Origin: Aquimarina sp. AU474
GTDB lineage: Bacteria; Bacteroidota; Bacteroidia; Flavobacteriales; Flavobacteriaceae
NCBI RefSeq assembly: GCF_900312815.1
Contig: NZ_OMPE01000003.1
Span: forward strand, 148,944-212,943
Reading direction: 5' to 3'
Length of the DNA stretch: 64,000 nt
Numbering within the stretch: the stretch's first letter is position 1; the number at the start of each line of letters is the position of its first letter. The notes under the pieces are model-generated. The model saw nothing but the letters and a program-made list of their open reading frames with translations. It was not told where the DNA came from and ran no database searches. The position numbers were made by a program, and so were the translations under genes. Shown here one piece after another: positions 45,015 to 54,834 of this stretch.

Positions 45015-47627
45015 ATGAAATTTACATCAACAAAAAACAGATTATTATTCCTATCCTTCCTCTTCATCATGGGGATTGGGATCCAAGACATCGATGCTCA
45101 AAAAAAGAGAAAGAAATCGAAAAAAGGAGATAAAGAACAAGTAGATTCTAAAAAAGAAGACAAAGAGAAGACTATAGAAGAACTTGTGAAAAAAAGCGAA
45201 AAGATTGAAGGGTTATTTACAATCTACAGGGACTCCATAGACGGAACTACTCATATGCTTATCAATAAAGATCAAATAGGTAAGGAATTCATCTATTTTA
45301 GTCAAATTTCTGATGGAGTTCTGGATGCTGGTGCTTTTCGAGGAGCGTACCGCGGTTCTAAAGTTTTTAAAATTGAAAAACATTATAATAAAATAGAATT
45401 CATCACTCAGAACTCGTCATTTTATTTTGACAAAAATAATGCCCTATCGAAATCCTCTAGTGCAAATATTAGTGAAGGTGTTATGGCTAGTCTGAAAGTA
45501 GAAGCTCATGACAAAGCAAAAGGATTGTACCTTATTAAATCTGACAACCTTTTTCTTAAAGAAACTTTTCAACAAGTTAAAGCTCCCTCATTTCCAAAAC
45601 AATCACCTTTTGCATTCAAAGTGGGAAAACTTAATAATGAAAAGACAAAAATTAAAGCAATAAAAAACTATCCCGAAAACACTAATATTAATAGTCATTA
45701 TGTTTATACTAATCCATCTATTCTTAACGGAGGGTCTAATGCCGTTAGTGACGGAAGAAATATTACTATTAAAGTAGAACATAGCTTAATTGCTATGCCT
45801 AAGAATAAATATCGACCTAGATATGATGATCCAAGAGTAGGTTATTTTCTTACTCAGGTAACGGATATGACATCTACTAGCCCCACTCCTTACCGAGATT
45901 TGGTACATCGTTGGAATTTGATTAAAAAAGATCCGTCGGCAGCTATCTCTGAGCCTATTCAACCTATAGAATGGTGGATTGAGAACACCACTCCTGTAGA
46001 ATTTAGAGAAACAATTAAAGAAGCCGTATTAGAATGGAATAAAGCCTTTGAAAAAGCAGGTTTCAAAAATGCAATAGTGGTAAAAACTCAACCTGACGAT
46101 GCAAAATGGGATGCAGGTGACATTAGATATAACGTATTACGTTGGACTTCTTCACCTCAACCTCCTTTTGGAGGATATGGCCCTAGTTTTGTTAACCCAA
46201 GAACTGGCGAGATTCTGGGTGCCGATATTATGTTAGAGTATGTTTTTCATACTAATCGTGTAAAATATGATAGATTATTTAATCTTACTGCTACTGACCA
46301 ATTTGAAGATCAAAATTTTTCTACGCCACTCTCTAAAGATAAACATCTATATTGCTCTTATGGACATATCATGCAAGAAAACTCGCTTTTTGGTCAAACA
46401 GCTCTATTGGCATCTGGGGCTAATGATAATGAGATGAATGGTATGAAACGAGAAGCCATGACAGAACTAATTATGCATGAAGTAGGGCATACACTTGGTT
46501 TAAATCATAACATGAAAGCCAGTCAATTATTCTCTCCAGAACAACTTGCTGATGCTGAGTTTATTAAAGGAAAATGCCTTACAGGCTCTGTAATGGATTA
46601 TACCGCCATTAATTTAACCAATGACAAAATAAATCAAGGACAATATTTTTCTACTACGGTAGGACCCTATGATATTTGGGCTATTCAATACGGTTATACA
46701 CCTGTAAATTCTGAAAATGAATTAGAAAAAATTACAAGTCAATCTAATAAACCTGAATTAATTTTTGGTAATGATGCTGATGATATGCGTTCTCCTGGTA
46801 AAGCAATAGATCCACGAGTAATGACTGGAGATTTATCTAATGATCAAATCACGTATTCGATTAATAGAATGGAATTAGTTAATCAACTTATGCCACAAAT
46901 TAAAAATCAATTTAACAAAACAGGGCAATCTTATCAAGAGTTAAGACAAGCTTATTTTATTTTAAGAGGACAATATGGACGGGCTGGTGACGTAATTTCT
47001 CGATTTATAGGTGGCGTATATGTAGATCGGAGTATGATAGGGCAAGACAACAACTTAAAGCCTTATACACCTGTAAGCTACCAAGATCAGAAAAGAGCAA
47101 TGAAAGCCTTAAGTAAATTTGTTTTCGCACCTAATGCATATGATGTCCCTAATGATCTTTATAATTACATTGCCTTACAAAGACGAGGATACAACTTTTT
47201 TAGAGGGCCCGAAGATCCAAAGATTCATGAAGTTGTTTTGAGCTATCAGAAAAGAGTTTTAAATCACATTTTGCATCCAAATACCTTGCAAAGAATCACT
47301 GATTCTGAATTATATGGAAATACATACTCATTATCAGAATATATGACGGATTTAAACAATGCCATCTTTCAAAAAGATGTATCGGGTAATGTTAATACAT
47401 TTAGACAAAATTTACAGTTAGAATACACTCAAAGACTGATACATATTTTGGCAAAATCAAATCCTCAACAAAGAATAAAACATACACACGCAGCTAAATC
47501 GATGGCTCTTTATAATCTTAAAAGAGTACGTGCTATGGTTTCTAATGGAGCAGGTAACACATTAACGAAAGCACATAAAGATCATATCAAAACATTAATC
47601 AATAATGCAATAGACGAAATTAAATAA
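45015..47627 (+). CDS. Large exported zinc-dependent metalloprotease (DUF5117/DUF4953 type)
   Basis: An 870-residue protein with signal peptide (cleavage near IDAQ). A long N-terminal region is followed by the metzincin-like motif HEVGHTLGLNH (His488) and the downstream Met-turn type segment MDYTAINLTND. The overall order fits the DUF5118-DUF5117-DUF4953 family of Bacteroidota zinc proteases. It probably acts in the periplasm or outer membrane. It is monocistronic with a terminator downstream. Confidence 0.88.
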   Translation: MKFTSTKNRLLFLSFLFIMGIGIQDIDAQKKRKKSKKGDKEQVDSKKEDKEKTIEELVKKSEKIEGLFTIYRDSIDGTTHMLINKDQIGKEFIYFSQISDGVLDAGAFRGAYRGSKVFKIEKHYNKIEFITQNSSFYFDKNNALSKSSSANISEGVMASLKVEAHDKAKGLYLIKSDNLFLKETFQQVKAPSFPKQSPFAFKVGKLNNEKTKIKAIKNYPENTNINSHYVYTNPSILNGGSNAVSDGRNITIKVEHSLIAMPKNKYRPRYDDPRVGYFLTQVTDMTSTSPTPYRDLVHRWNLIKKDPSAAISEPIQPIEWWIENTTPVEFRETIKEAVLEWNKAFEKAGFKNAIVVKTQPDDAKWDAGDIRYNVLRWTSSPQPPFGGYGPSFVNPRTGEILGADIMLEYVFHTNRVKYDRLFNLTATDQFEDQNFSTPLSKDKHLYCSYGHIMQENSLFGQTALLASGANDNEMNGMKREAMTELIMHEVGHTLGLNHNMKASQLFSPEQLADAEFIKGKCLTGSVMDYTAINLTNDKINQGQYFSTTVGPYDIWAIQYGYTPVNSENELEKITSQSNKPELIFGNDADDMRSPGKAIDPRVMTGDLSNDQITYSINRMELVNQLMPQIKNQFNKTGQSYQELRQAYFILRGQYGRAGDVISRFIGGVYVDRSMIGQDNNLKPYTPVSYQDQKRAMKALSKFVFAPNAYDVPNDLYNYIALQRRGYNFFRGPEDPKIHEVVLSYQKRVLNHILHPNTLQRITDSELYGNTYSLSEYMTDLNNAIFQKDVSGNVNTFRQNLQLEYTQRLIHILAKSNPQQRIKHTHAAKSMALYNLKRVRAMVSNGAGNTLTKAHKDHIKTLINNAIDEIK

Positions 47628-47650
47628 CATTCATTAAAAGGTTATTTGAT

Positions 47651-47682
47651 AAAAGGCTGATTTTAAAACAAATCAGCCTTTT
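47651..47682 (+). terminator. Terminator after the metalloprotease gene
   Basis: AAAAGGCTGATTT and AAATCAGCCTTTT form a perfect stem around a short loop, followed by an AT stretch on the plus strand. Confidence 0.85.
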
Positions 47683-47820
47683 ATATTACTAATTCTTTAG
47701 AAAATCATATCGTATAATTGAAATTTAATAAAAACATAGTTTTTATAGAAGAATTAGTTGGAAATATTGGCTAATACTATCGTTTCTGGGTATGTTTATC
47801 ATTAGAAATCGATTTTACTA

Positions 47821-48675
47821 ATGAAAAAAACTACCTTATTAATCAACTGTCCTGACAAAAAAGGAATCATAGCCACCGTTACCAACTTTATCTTATACAA
47901 AAAAGGAAATACAGTATATATTGAGCAACATGTAGATCGTGAACTAGGAGAGTTTTTTATGAGATTGGAATGCGAATTTGATCAGGATGAAAAAAAACTT
48001 GCTCAATTTAAGGAATCCTTTAATGAGGAAGTTGCCAAAAATCACAACATGCATTGGGAAATGTATGATACAGATAAAAAACCCAAAATGGCTCTTTTTG
48101 TGTCAAAATACGATCATTGTTTGTACGATATTTTAGGGAGATATGCATCTGGGGAACTTCATGTAAAAATACCTATCATTATAAGTAATCATATCGATCT
48201 TAAACCTATTGCCGAAGCATTTAATGTTCCTTTCAAACATATTCCAATCTCCAAAGAAAATAAAGCAAAGGCTGAAGCCGAGCAAATCGAAACTCTTAAT
48301 GAACATAAAATTGATTTCATTGTTCTTGCTAGGTATATGCAAATTTTATCCCCAAGTTTTGTAAACAAGTACCCAAATAGAATAATTAATATTCATCATT
48401 CTTTTTTACCAGCTTTCCCTGGCGCTAAACCTTACCATTCTGCCTACGAACGTGGAGTAAAAATAATTGGAGCTACCAGTCATTATGTTACTTCTGATCT
48501 GGATGAAGGTCCTATTATCGAACAAGAAATTGTAAGAGTATCACACGTGCACAATGTTCAGGATTTTATTTTAAAGGGAAGAGATCTTGAAAAGATTGTT
48601 TTATCCCGAGCTATTAAGCATCATATAGAACGAAAAGTACTAGTTTACAATAACAAAACTGTTATTTTCTCATAA
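47821..48675 (+). CDS. purU: Formyltetrahydrofolate deformylase
   Basis: A 284-residue protein: ACT domain at the N-terminus (NCPDKKGIIATVTNFI) and a formyltransferase-like catalytic domain with NIHHSFLPAFPGAKPYHSAYERGVKIIGATSHYVTSDLDEGPII. PurU hydrolyses 10-formyl-THF to formate and THF, balancing one-carbon pools. Its 3' end overlaps that of the convergent MBL gene by 6 bases. Confidence 0.96.
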   Translation: MKKTTLLINCPDKKGIIATVTNFILYKKGNTVYIEQHVDRELGEFFMRLECEFDQDEKKLAQFKESFNEEVAKNHNMHWEMYDTDKKPKMALFVSKYDHCLYDILGRYASGELHVKIPIIISNHIDLKPIAEAFNVPFKHIPISKENKAKAEAEQIETLNEHKIDFIVLARYMQILSPSFVNKYPNRIINIHHSFLPAFPGAKPYHSAYERGVKIIGATSHYVTSDLDEGPIIEQEIVRVSHVHNVQDFILKGRDLEKIVLSRAIKHHIERKVLVYNNKTVIFS

Positions 48676-49626
48676 CGGAAATATGTCTCTAGTAGTTGCA
48701 AAACGATATCCTTGTTCTTCGAGTAGAATTCGATCTTCGTTATCTACATCTAAAGCTGGATTTGAATGATTAAAATGTATGAAAATAACTTTAGATTTAA
48801 TTTCTTCAGATTCATTTTTAAACAAATTCGTAGTTTCTTCTATAAAGGGATGAGGAACCTCTTCCATAGGTCTAGGAATTTCACCATTCTTAAAAAAAGT
48901 AGCATCGATAAAAGCATAATCTACTTGCTTTACTTGTTCAACAATATTTTTTTCCCAAAGAGACCACTTATTAATATCCGGAATAAACAACGCAGATTTA
49001 TGATTACCTATAATCTTATACCCTACAGTTTCAGAATATTCATCTCTATGAGGCACTTTAAAAGAAATTACTCGTAAAGATTTCGTAATAGATAATACCG
49101 AATCTTCTTTAATAGGATGTATTATGATATTTCTTAATGCCACCAATTGCGACCAGGGACCATTAGTTTCCAAAAAAGTTTTCATTTTGGGCATCGCATA
49201 GATAGGGATTTCTTTTGCCCCCATAGCCTCTCTTCCAAAATACATTAATCCTGTATAATGACCTATATGTGCATGCGTTAAAAATATTCCATCTATTATT
49301 GATTTCGACTTCAAATATTCATCATCTAGAATAGATAATTGCTCAGGAAGATCTGGACTGGCCTCAAACAAAAACTTCTTTTTCTCTTTACTATCTATCA
49401 ACCCTAATGAAACAACTAATTCTTTTTTTATTTCACTATTCTTAACAGCAACAAATTCATCTGTATTATTGATATGAGGGAATCCACCATCTTGGGCAAT
49501 TCCTAACACAGTGATATATTGATCAGGTTTAATAGACGGTATTATCTTGTCTTTTATCGAATCTTTTTCATTTTTACATGAAATAATTAAAAGAGATAGT
49601 GCTAAAAAAATTAAATTTGAATTCAT
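48670..49626 (-). CDS. MBL-fold hydrolase lipoprotein, PqqB-like
   Basis: A 318-residue lipoprotein (lipobox LLIISC). The metal-binding HxHxDH motif reads HAHIGH (in LTHAHIGHYTGLM) where the Asp is replaced by Gly. The sequence is closest in style to PqqB-type MBL proteins (LGIAQDGGFPH near the start). No other PQQ genes lie nearby, so a PQQ role is not supported. The metal site may be altered. It is convergent with purU. Confidence 0.82.
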   Translation of the reverse strand: MNSNLIFLALSLLIISCKNEKDSIKDKIIPSIKPDQYITVLGIAQDGGFPHINNTDEFVAVKNSEIKKELVVSLGLIDSKEKKKFLFEASPDLPEQLSILDDEYLKSKSIIDGIFLTHAHIGHYTGLMYFGREAMGAKEIPIYAMPKMKTFLETNGPWSQLVALRNIIIHPIKEDSVLSITKSLRVISFKVPHRDEYSETVGYKIIGNHKSALFIPDINKWSLWEKNIVEQVKQVDYAFIDATFFKNGEIPRPMEEVPHPFIEETTNLFKNESEEIKSKVIFIHFNHSNPALDVDNEDRILLEEQGYRFATTRDIFPL

Positions 49627-49663
49627 TTTAATTATTTTGTATTCTCAAATCTAACAAGAAATC

Positions 49664-50377
49664 ATGAAAAAAATCCTCATTATATTCGCTATTATACTTC
49701 TTTCGGGATGTGCCGAACTTCAACAAGTCGTTAATAGTCTGCCGCAAAGTACTACTGGAGGTTTTGGTGTAAGCAATATCGATATCGGTAATGGATTAAG
49801 ACAAGCCTTGGATAATGGTATTGATAAACAAGTTACAAAACTTACTCAAAAAGATGGTTTTTATAGAAATCAACTAGTTAAAATACTGCTACCTGAAGAA
49901 TTACGAAAAGTAGACAAAACATTAAGAGATGTTGGATTAAGTAAACTTGCAGATGAAGGTTTAAGAGTAATCAATCGTGCCGCAGAAGATGCTGTAAAAG
50001 AGGCAACCCCAATTTTTGTTGATGCGGTTAAACAGATTACTTTTAATGATGCTCGACAAATTCTTTTAGGAAATGATGATGCCGCAACTGGATATCTTAA
50101 AAACAAAACTAGTGCTGCTTTATACTCAAAATTTAATCCTGTAATTAACAAATCTTTTTCTAAGGTAGGTGCCGATCAAATCTGGTCTAATATTATTAAT
50201 AAATATAACGCTCTTCCTCTAACAAACAACGTAAATCCAGATCTTACAGATTATGTTACTCAAGAGGCATTAAAAGGTGTATATGCAATGATTGCTGTTG
50301 AGGAAAAAGAAATTCGAACCAAATTTGGCTCTAGAACTACCGATTTATTAAGAAAAGTTTTCGCTTTGCAAGACTAA
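49664..50377 (+). CDS. DUF4197 lipoprotein
   Basis: A 237-residue protein with lipobox LLSGC. The mature part is helical (GLRQALDNGIDKQVTKLTQKDGFYRNQLVKILLPEELRKVDKTLRDVGLSKLAD) and matches DUF4197, an envelope family of unknown function seen in Proteobacteria and Bacteroidota. It is divergent from the MBL gene, followed by a short gene at 50503. Confidence 0.85.
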   Translation: MKKILIIFAIILLSGCAELQQVVNSLPQSTTGGFGVSNIDIGNGLRQALDNGIDKQVTKLTQKDGFYRNQLVKILLPEELRKVDKTLRDVGLSKLADEGLRVINRAAEDAVKEATPIFVDAVKQITFNDARQILLGNDDAATGYLKNKTSAALYSKFNPVINKSFSKVGADQIWSNIINKYNALPLTNNVNPDLTDYVTQEALKGVYAMIAVEEKEIRTKFGSRTTDLLRKVFALQD

Positions 50378-50469
50378 TTAAAAAAACATATTACTTCGTT
50401 CTTTTAACATTTATAACAACTTTAGGTAACGTTAACGCATCCTTAAGAGGGCTTAAAAGTATTATCCTG

Positions 50470-50477
50470 TAATTTTG
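50470..50477 (+). promoter_or_regulatory. Promoter -7 candidate for the small gene at 50503
   Basis: TAATTTTG matches the -7 consensus TAnnTTTG, 26 bases upstream of the ATG; the -33 box is not clear. Confidence 0.4.
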
Positions 50478-50502
50478 TACATCGGTATATAAGAGGATAA
50501 CA

Positions 50503-50682
50503 ATGTTTACTTGGTTAAAACATAAAAGCGAATTACAAAAGTTACAGTATTCTTACTGTAAACTAATGAAAAGTGCCTACAAAATAGCTATAAAGGACAA
50601 AGATAAAAGTGATGAACTGCACAAGCAAGCTCGTGAAATTTTATCCAAAATAAAGAAGATTGAAAGTCAAACTATACTATAA
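50503..50682 (+). CDS. Short Lacal_2735-like protein (59 residues)
   Basis: This gene falls below the usual length cut. It reads MFTWLKHKSELQKLQYSYCK and continues as a strongly basic, helical 59-residue protein ending KIKKIESQTIL. The opening MF-hydrophobic-Lys pattern and KLxxxYxKLMKxAYKxA spacing resemble the Lacal_2735 family of small flavobacterial proteins. It has its own -7 candidate and stands after the DUF4197 gene. The function is unknown. Confidence 0.65.
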   Translation: MFTWLKHKSELQKLQYSYCKLMKSAYKIAIKDKDKSDELHKQAREILSKIKKIESQTIL

Positions 50683-50691
50683 ATAATTCTA

Positions 50692-51471
50692 TTAGGATTG
50701 CCCAATAAAAGCAATTGTTTCTCGATTAAAAACTTCAGGCTGTTCAACATTTACAACATGTCCAGAGTTTTTAATGACGAAAAGTTGAGATAATTGATGT
50801 GATAAAACCACTTTTTGAACCGAAGGCAGAAAAAGATAATCCTCTTCTCCCATAATATACAAGGTTGGAATTTTAATATCTTTTGCTCTAAAAAAACGTA
50901 ATAAAGGATTAATCTCTGAAGTTAATCTAAACCATCTCACAAATTCTTTTTGGTATAATTTTTTTGCTTCATTAGCAAAAAGTAATCTCGATTGTTTATG
51001 ATTTTTTTTAGGCATAATAATAAACGCAAAAAACTTGTACAAAAACATATAAGGGATAACCGATTTAAATACGATACCCAACCTCATCAATACCTGAGAT
51101 CTTAAATTTAATTTCATTATCGCTCCCCCCATGATCATACTTTGCACACGATCAGGATGTTTTTCGGCAAGATTTCTAATTAAAATTGTACCTAAAGATA
51201 TACCTACAAAATGTGATTTTTGTATTTGCTCTTTATCAATAACTTCTACAATATCATCGGTTATAGAATCGAAAGTGTATTTAGAATTAAATGCATCTTT
51301 AAGAGCTGGTTTAGAATTTCCGTGCCCTCGTAGATCTAATAAGAGTACATTAAAATGTTTTCTAAACTCCCTAACCTGTTTAAACCATATAGACGAACTA
51401 CCTCCTGCTCCATGAACAAAAGTCACCCACTCTATACTTTCGGAATGTTGATATATTGAATAATTAAGCAA
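50692..51471 (-). CDS. Alpha/beta hydrolase
   Basis: A 259-residue hydrolase with oxyanion segment FVHGAGGSSSIWF, the LLLDLRGHGNS strand, nucleophile elbow FVGISLGTILI, acid in IMGEEDYLF, and His in IKNSGHVVNVEQPE. No ATG is close to the start; TTG at 51471 is the likely start. The substrate is unknown. It is convergent with the small gene at 50503. Confidence 0.85.
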   Translation of the reverse strand: MLNYSIYQHSESIEWVTFVHGAGGSSSIWFKQVREFRKHFNVLLLDLRGHGNSKPALKDAFNSKYTFDSITDDIVEVIDKEQIQKSHFVGISLGTILIRNLAEKHPDRVQSMIMGGAIMKLNLRSQVLMRLGIVFKSVIPYMFLYKFFAFIIMPKKNHKQSRLLFANEAKKLYQKEFVRWFRLTSEINPLLRFFRAKDIKIPTLYIMGEEDYLFLPSVQKVVLSHQLSQLFVIKNSGHVVNVEQPEVFNRETIAFIGQS

Positions 51472-51561
51472 TAGGAATTGTTTAGCGGATCAAAAGTATG
51501 AACTTATTTCGGATTACTGGTATGCTTAACAGTTTTTAAAGAAATGTTTATCCTTTATCTA

Positions 51562-52344
51562 TTAATGCAATGTTTTAAAGTATGAAAACGCATCGCGTAA
51601 ACGTGATCCGTACCACGAAAAATATTCCCCGTCAACCAAAATAACTTTGGCACTTGGATACGTTTTCTGAGCATCATCTATGTGTTTTTGAGCAAAAGGA
51701 AAGGGTTCTGAAGATAACAATATCAAATCCAATTTTGGTAATGAAGCAATATCATTATCAGAAACTTCGGGATAACGGCTCATGTGATCAAAAACATTAG
51801 TAAAACCATTTTCTTTTAAAAGGTAATCAATAAATGTATTCTTACCTGCTGCCATCCAAGGGTTTTTCCAAATAAAATAGGCTACTTGTTTTTTTGGTTT
51901 GTCTTTTATAAAATTTCGAAAAGATTCTTCTTCCATTTTTATTTCAGAAACAAGTGTTTTGGCTAAGGTTTGCTTTTTAAACATTTCACCATACTGAAGA
52001 GTCATTTCTAAAGCATCTGATACAGAAAAAATATCTGAAACATGTACAGGATATTCCTTTTCTAAATATTCTACAATTTCCTTACTATTCTCTTCTTTAT
52101 TACAAAGAATGATATCAGGATTTAATTTTTCAAGAACATCATAATTGATTTTTTTCGTGCCCCCCACTACGGTTTTTTCTTTTCGCAAATTCGAGGGATG
52201 TACACAAAACTTTGTAATCCCCACTATACTATCTTTTAACCCTAGTGCTATTAACAGCTCTGTTTGAGAAGGAACCAAAGAAACAATACGTTTTGGAGTA
52301 TTTAAAATCTCTACCTCTCTACTCATTTGATCTATAAATATCAT
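51562..52344 (-). CDS. BtuF-like helical-backbone metal/cobalamin receptor, cytoplasmic form
   Basis: A 260-residue protein of the periplasmic-binding-protein class III type (PKRIVSLVPSQTELLIALGLKDSIVGITKFC, VVGGTKKINYDVLEKLNPDIIL). It has no signal peptide, so it is not a usual secreted binding protein; stand-alone cytoplasmic versions are common in Bacteroidota. A link to cobalamin or siderophores is possible from the family, and icmF in this window needs B12. Confidence 0.78.
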   Translation of the reverse strand: MIFIDQMSREVEILNTPKRIVSLVPSQTELLIALGLKDSIVGITKFCVHPSNLRKEKTVVGGTKKINYDVLEKLNPDIILCNKEENSKEIVEYLEKEYPVHVSDIFSVSDALEMTLQYGEMFKKQTLAKTLVSEIKMEEESFRNFIKDKPKKQVAYFIWKNPWMAAGKNTFIDYLLKENGFTNVFDHMSRYPEVSDNDIASLPKLDLILLSSEPFPFAQKHIDDAQKTYPSAKVILVDGEYFSWYGSRLRDAFSYFKTLH

Positions 52345-52488
52345 AAACTTGATCCTATTTTAACTTCGCAAATAAAACAAACCTTAAAAAACTCTTAAAT
52401 CATTAATAACTAGCTATTTAAAAATAGTGATTACGCTAAAAAAGTCTTATATTAGAAAGAACAATTTTTTAATTAAATACACGGGGCT

Positions 52489-52605
52489 ATGAATTCAGTA
52501 TTACTAAACGTTATTATTTACAGTATTATGGCATTTTTTATAGTGTTCATTGTATATGGACTCTATGGATATGCAAAACAAGTATTTAACGCGAATAGAC
52601 GTTAG
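52489..52605 (+). CDS. Single-helix membrane miniprotein (38 residues)
   Basis: MNSVLLNVIIYSIMAFFIVF continues to a Tyr-rich helix and ends NANRR. It has one hydrophobic helix (about 4-28) and a basic tail, giving a N-out/C-in small membrane protein. It has a perfect terminator 18 bases after its stop and lies in a separate gap between two minus-strand genes, supporting it as a real gene. Confidence 0.55.
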   Translation: MNSVLLNVIIYSIMAFFIVFIVYGLYGYAKQVFNANRR

Positions 52606-52622
52606 TGCTATTCATTAAACAG

Positions 52623-52667
52623 AAAAGGAAGGAGAATTTTTAGTTAGAAAATTCTCCTTCCTTTTTT
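52623..52667. terminator. Bidirectional terminator between the miniprotein and pyrF
   Basis: AAAAGGAAGGAGAATTTT and AAAATTCTCCTTCCTTTT pair over 18 bases around TAGTTAG, then T bases on the plus strand. It also ends the pyrF transcript from the minus strand. Confidence 0.9.
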
Positions 52668-52669
52668 AA

Positions 52670-53488
52670 TTATCTTTTCTCTAAGATGAGTTTCATCTCT
52701 TCCTGAAGTTCTAAAGCCTTAGCTGCCGCAGCTCTTGCATAATCCTCACTATTAGATGCATAAATAATTCCTCTAGAAGAATTGATTAATAATCCTATTT
52801 GATCATTAAGCCCATACTTACACACTTCTTTTAAATCTCCTCCTTGGGCTCCTACACCCGGTACTAATAAAAAACTATCTGGTACAATTTTTCTTATATC
52901 GGTAAAGTACTCGGCTTTTGTAGCACCAACTACATACATTAGATTTTCTGAGTTTTTCCAAGATTTTGAAATTTCTAATACTTGTTTATACAGTTCTTTT
53001 CCTTCAGTTTTTTTGGTTTGAAAATCAAAAGCACCTTGATTAGATGTTAATGCCAACACAATAGTGTGTTTATTTTCAAACGCCAAGAAAGGCTCTACAG
53101 AATCCTTGCCCATATAGGGAGCAATTGTAATAGAGTCAAACTCTAAATCTTCAAAAAAAGCCTTAGCATACATCGTACTGGTATTCCCTATATCACCTCG
53201 CTTTGCATCAGCAATAGTAAAAACTTCTGGATAATTTACATTTAGATAGTCAATAGTTTTGGCTAATGAGTTCCATCCTTTTATTCCATAAGCTTCATAA
53301 AAAGCAATATTAGGTTTATACGCCACTGCTAAATGATGTGTTGCATCAATAATAGCTTTATTAAATTCAAAAATTGGATCTTCTTTTTCTAATACATGTT
53401 TTGGTATTTTATTTAGATCTACATCCAAACCAATACATAGAAATGATTTTTTTTTAAGTATTTGATCAACAAGTTGACTGGTTTTCAT
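52670..53488 (-). CDS. pyrF: Orotidine 5'-phosphate decarboxylase (group 2)
   Basis: A 272-residue enzyme with [14 protein letters not shown], the catalytic Lys-Asp pair in [15 protein letters not shown] and the phosphate-binding [14 protein letters not shown]. It is the longer group 2 type. It completes de novo UMP synthesis in the cytoplasm. It follows the saccharopine-dehydrogenase-like gene by 28 bases. Confidence 0.96.
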   Translation of the reverse strand: MKTSQLVDQILKKKSFLCIGLDVDLNKIPKHVLEKEDPIFEFNKAIIDATHHLAVAYKPNIAFYEAYGIKGWNSLAKTIDYLNVNYPEVFTIADAKRGDIGNTSTMYAKAFFEDLEFDSITIAPYMGKDSVEPFLAFENKHTIVLALTSNQGAFDFQTKKTEGKELYKQVLEISKSWKNSENLMYVVGATKAEYFTDIRKIVPDSFLLVPGVGAQGGDLKEVCKYGLNDQIGLLINSSRGIIYASNSEDYARAAAAKALELQEEMKLILEKR

Positions 53489-53515
53489 ACCTCGTTTAAA
53501 AAATTAATTATAAAA

Positions 53516-54724
53516 TTATTCTTTACCATCTACATAACCCTGAAGGTAACTAAACCTTTCTGTAAGCTTACCATTTTTGGTCATTCTGGCTCTTTCTAAA
53601 ACTCCATCTTGATCTCCATTAAAAAATGCTGGGATTACATATTCTAAAAACATCTCTCCAAATCCTTCACTAGCATCTTTAGGTAATTCACAAGGTAAAT
53701 TATCAACTGCCATTACTACAATTGCTTTTGAGTCTTTATAATCGATTTCAGTTTCGGTTATTGGGTTATACCCATAAATAGGTTCTGAAATAGTCGATGC
53801 TCTAATTGTAGAAGCTACAGGTCCATCAATATCACAAGATACATCTGCTACTACCTTAATATTAAAATGATCAGATGCAGCATCATTACGTGTGTAAATA
53901 AATGGAGCACCATCACCAAAAAAATGACCCGCTATATACATATCACTCACCTTAGCAAAACGCATAAAATCAGACTCATACGCCTGAGGATTATTATAAA
54001 AATCATTCTTATCCTTTACAGTACCATCTTTGCGTTTATTATAGTCCAATACATCAATTTGCACATAAACTGCTTCGTCAAAAGTATTATTTAAGTATTC
54101 TTGTACAGAAACTTCTCTCATATTGATTGCATCTAGAACTTCTTTGGCTCCAGAACCAACTTTACCATTACCTGTAAGTACTATCTTCATACCCGGCAAA
54201 GCAACCTTAGAGAGTTCTTGTTCTAATGCCTTTTGATCATCAAGGGTTTCTACCTTTGGAAGTGTAAACGTATTATATTTTAACCCCCAAGCTCTAAATC
54301 CATTATATGCTCCAACAATACCGGCATACCTTCCAAATCCAATTAATCTAAAGCCATTGGCCCCTACAATCACTTCATGATCATACAACTCTATATTGTT
54401 GTCTAGTATTGCTCTTAACAAATCTCTATTATAAGGTTGTTTTTTTATAGTATGAGAAAAGAAAAAATATTTTTTATTGGCTATTAAATTAGAAATAGGA
54501 ACTTCTTTGACTCCTAATAAAACGTCTGCATCTGATATATTTTCTGAAACGGTAAATCCAGCATCTTTATACAAAGCGTCCTTAAAGACCCTAATATTAG
54601 AACTTTCGACTACAAAAGTAGCTTCTGGATACTTAGATTTTACATTTTTGAGGCCATTGGGAGAAAACACAACACGACGATCTGGCGGGTTTTTACGTTC
54701 TTTAATAATACCGAACTTGGTCAT
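53516..54724 (-). CDS. Saccharopine/alanine dehydrogenase-like NAD(P) oxidoreductase
   Basis: The ATG at 54724 (MTKFGIIKERKNPPDRRVVF) is preferred over an upstream frame. The roughly 402-residue protein has the AlaDH/PNT N-terminal segment and the KYFFFSHTIKKQPYNRDLL sequence typical of lysine-forming saccharopine dehydrogenases, then a Rossmann segment IVLTGNGKVGSGAKEVL. The exact substrate is uncertain. It lies upstream of pyrF on the same strand. Confidence 0.82.
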   Translation of the reverse strand: MTKFGIIKERKNPPDRRVVFSPNGLKNVKSKYPEATFVVESSNIRVFKDALYKDAGFTVSENISDADVLLGVKEVPISNLIANKKYFFFSHTIKKQPYNRDLLRAILDNNIELYDHEVIVGANGFRLIGFGRYAGIVGAYNGFRAWGLKYNTFTLPKVETLDDQKALEQELSKVALPGMKIVLTGNGKVGSGAKEVLDAINMREVSVQEYLNNTFDEAVYVQIDVLDYNKRKDGTVKDKNDFYNNPQAYESDFMRFAKVSDMYIAGHFFGDGAPFIYTRNDAASDHFNIKVVADVSCDIDGPVASTIRASTISEPIYGYNPITETEIDYKDSKAIVVMAVDNLPCELPKDASEGFGEMFLEYVIPAFFNGDQDGVLERARMTKNGKLTERFSYLQGYVDGKE

Positions 54725-54783
54725 ATATTTTGGTATATATTTTGTTGATTTAAAATTGCGGCTAAAGATATGACAATTATAGT

Positions 54784-54791
54784 TATCTTTG
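54784..54791 (+). promoter_or_regulatory. Promoter -7 candidate for ssrA
   Basis: TATCTTTG matches TAnnTTTG, 43 bases upstream of the mature tmRNA 5' end; the short leader would be removed by RNase P. Confidence 0.45.
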
Positions 54792-54834
54792 CCAACCATT
54801 TTTGATGTTAAATAGACATTAAACTATGATTTTT

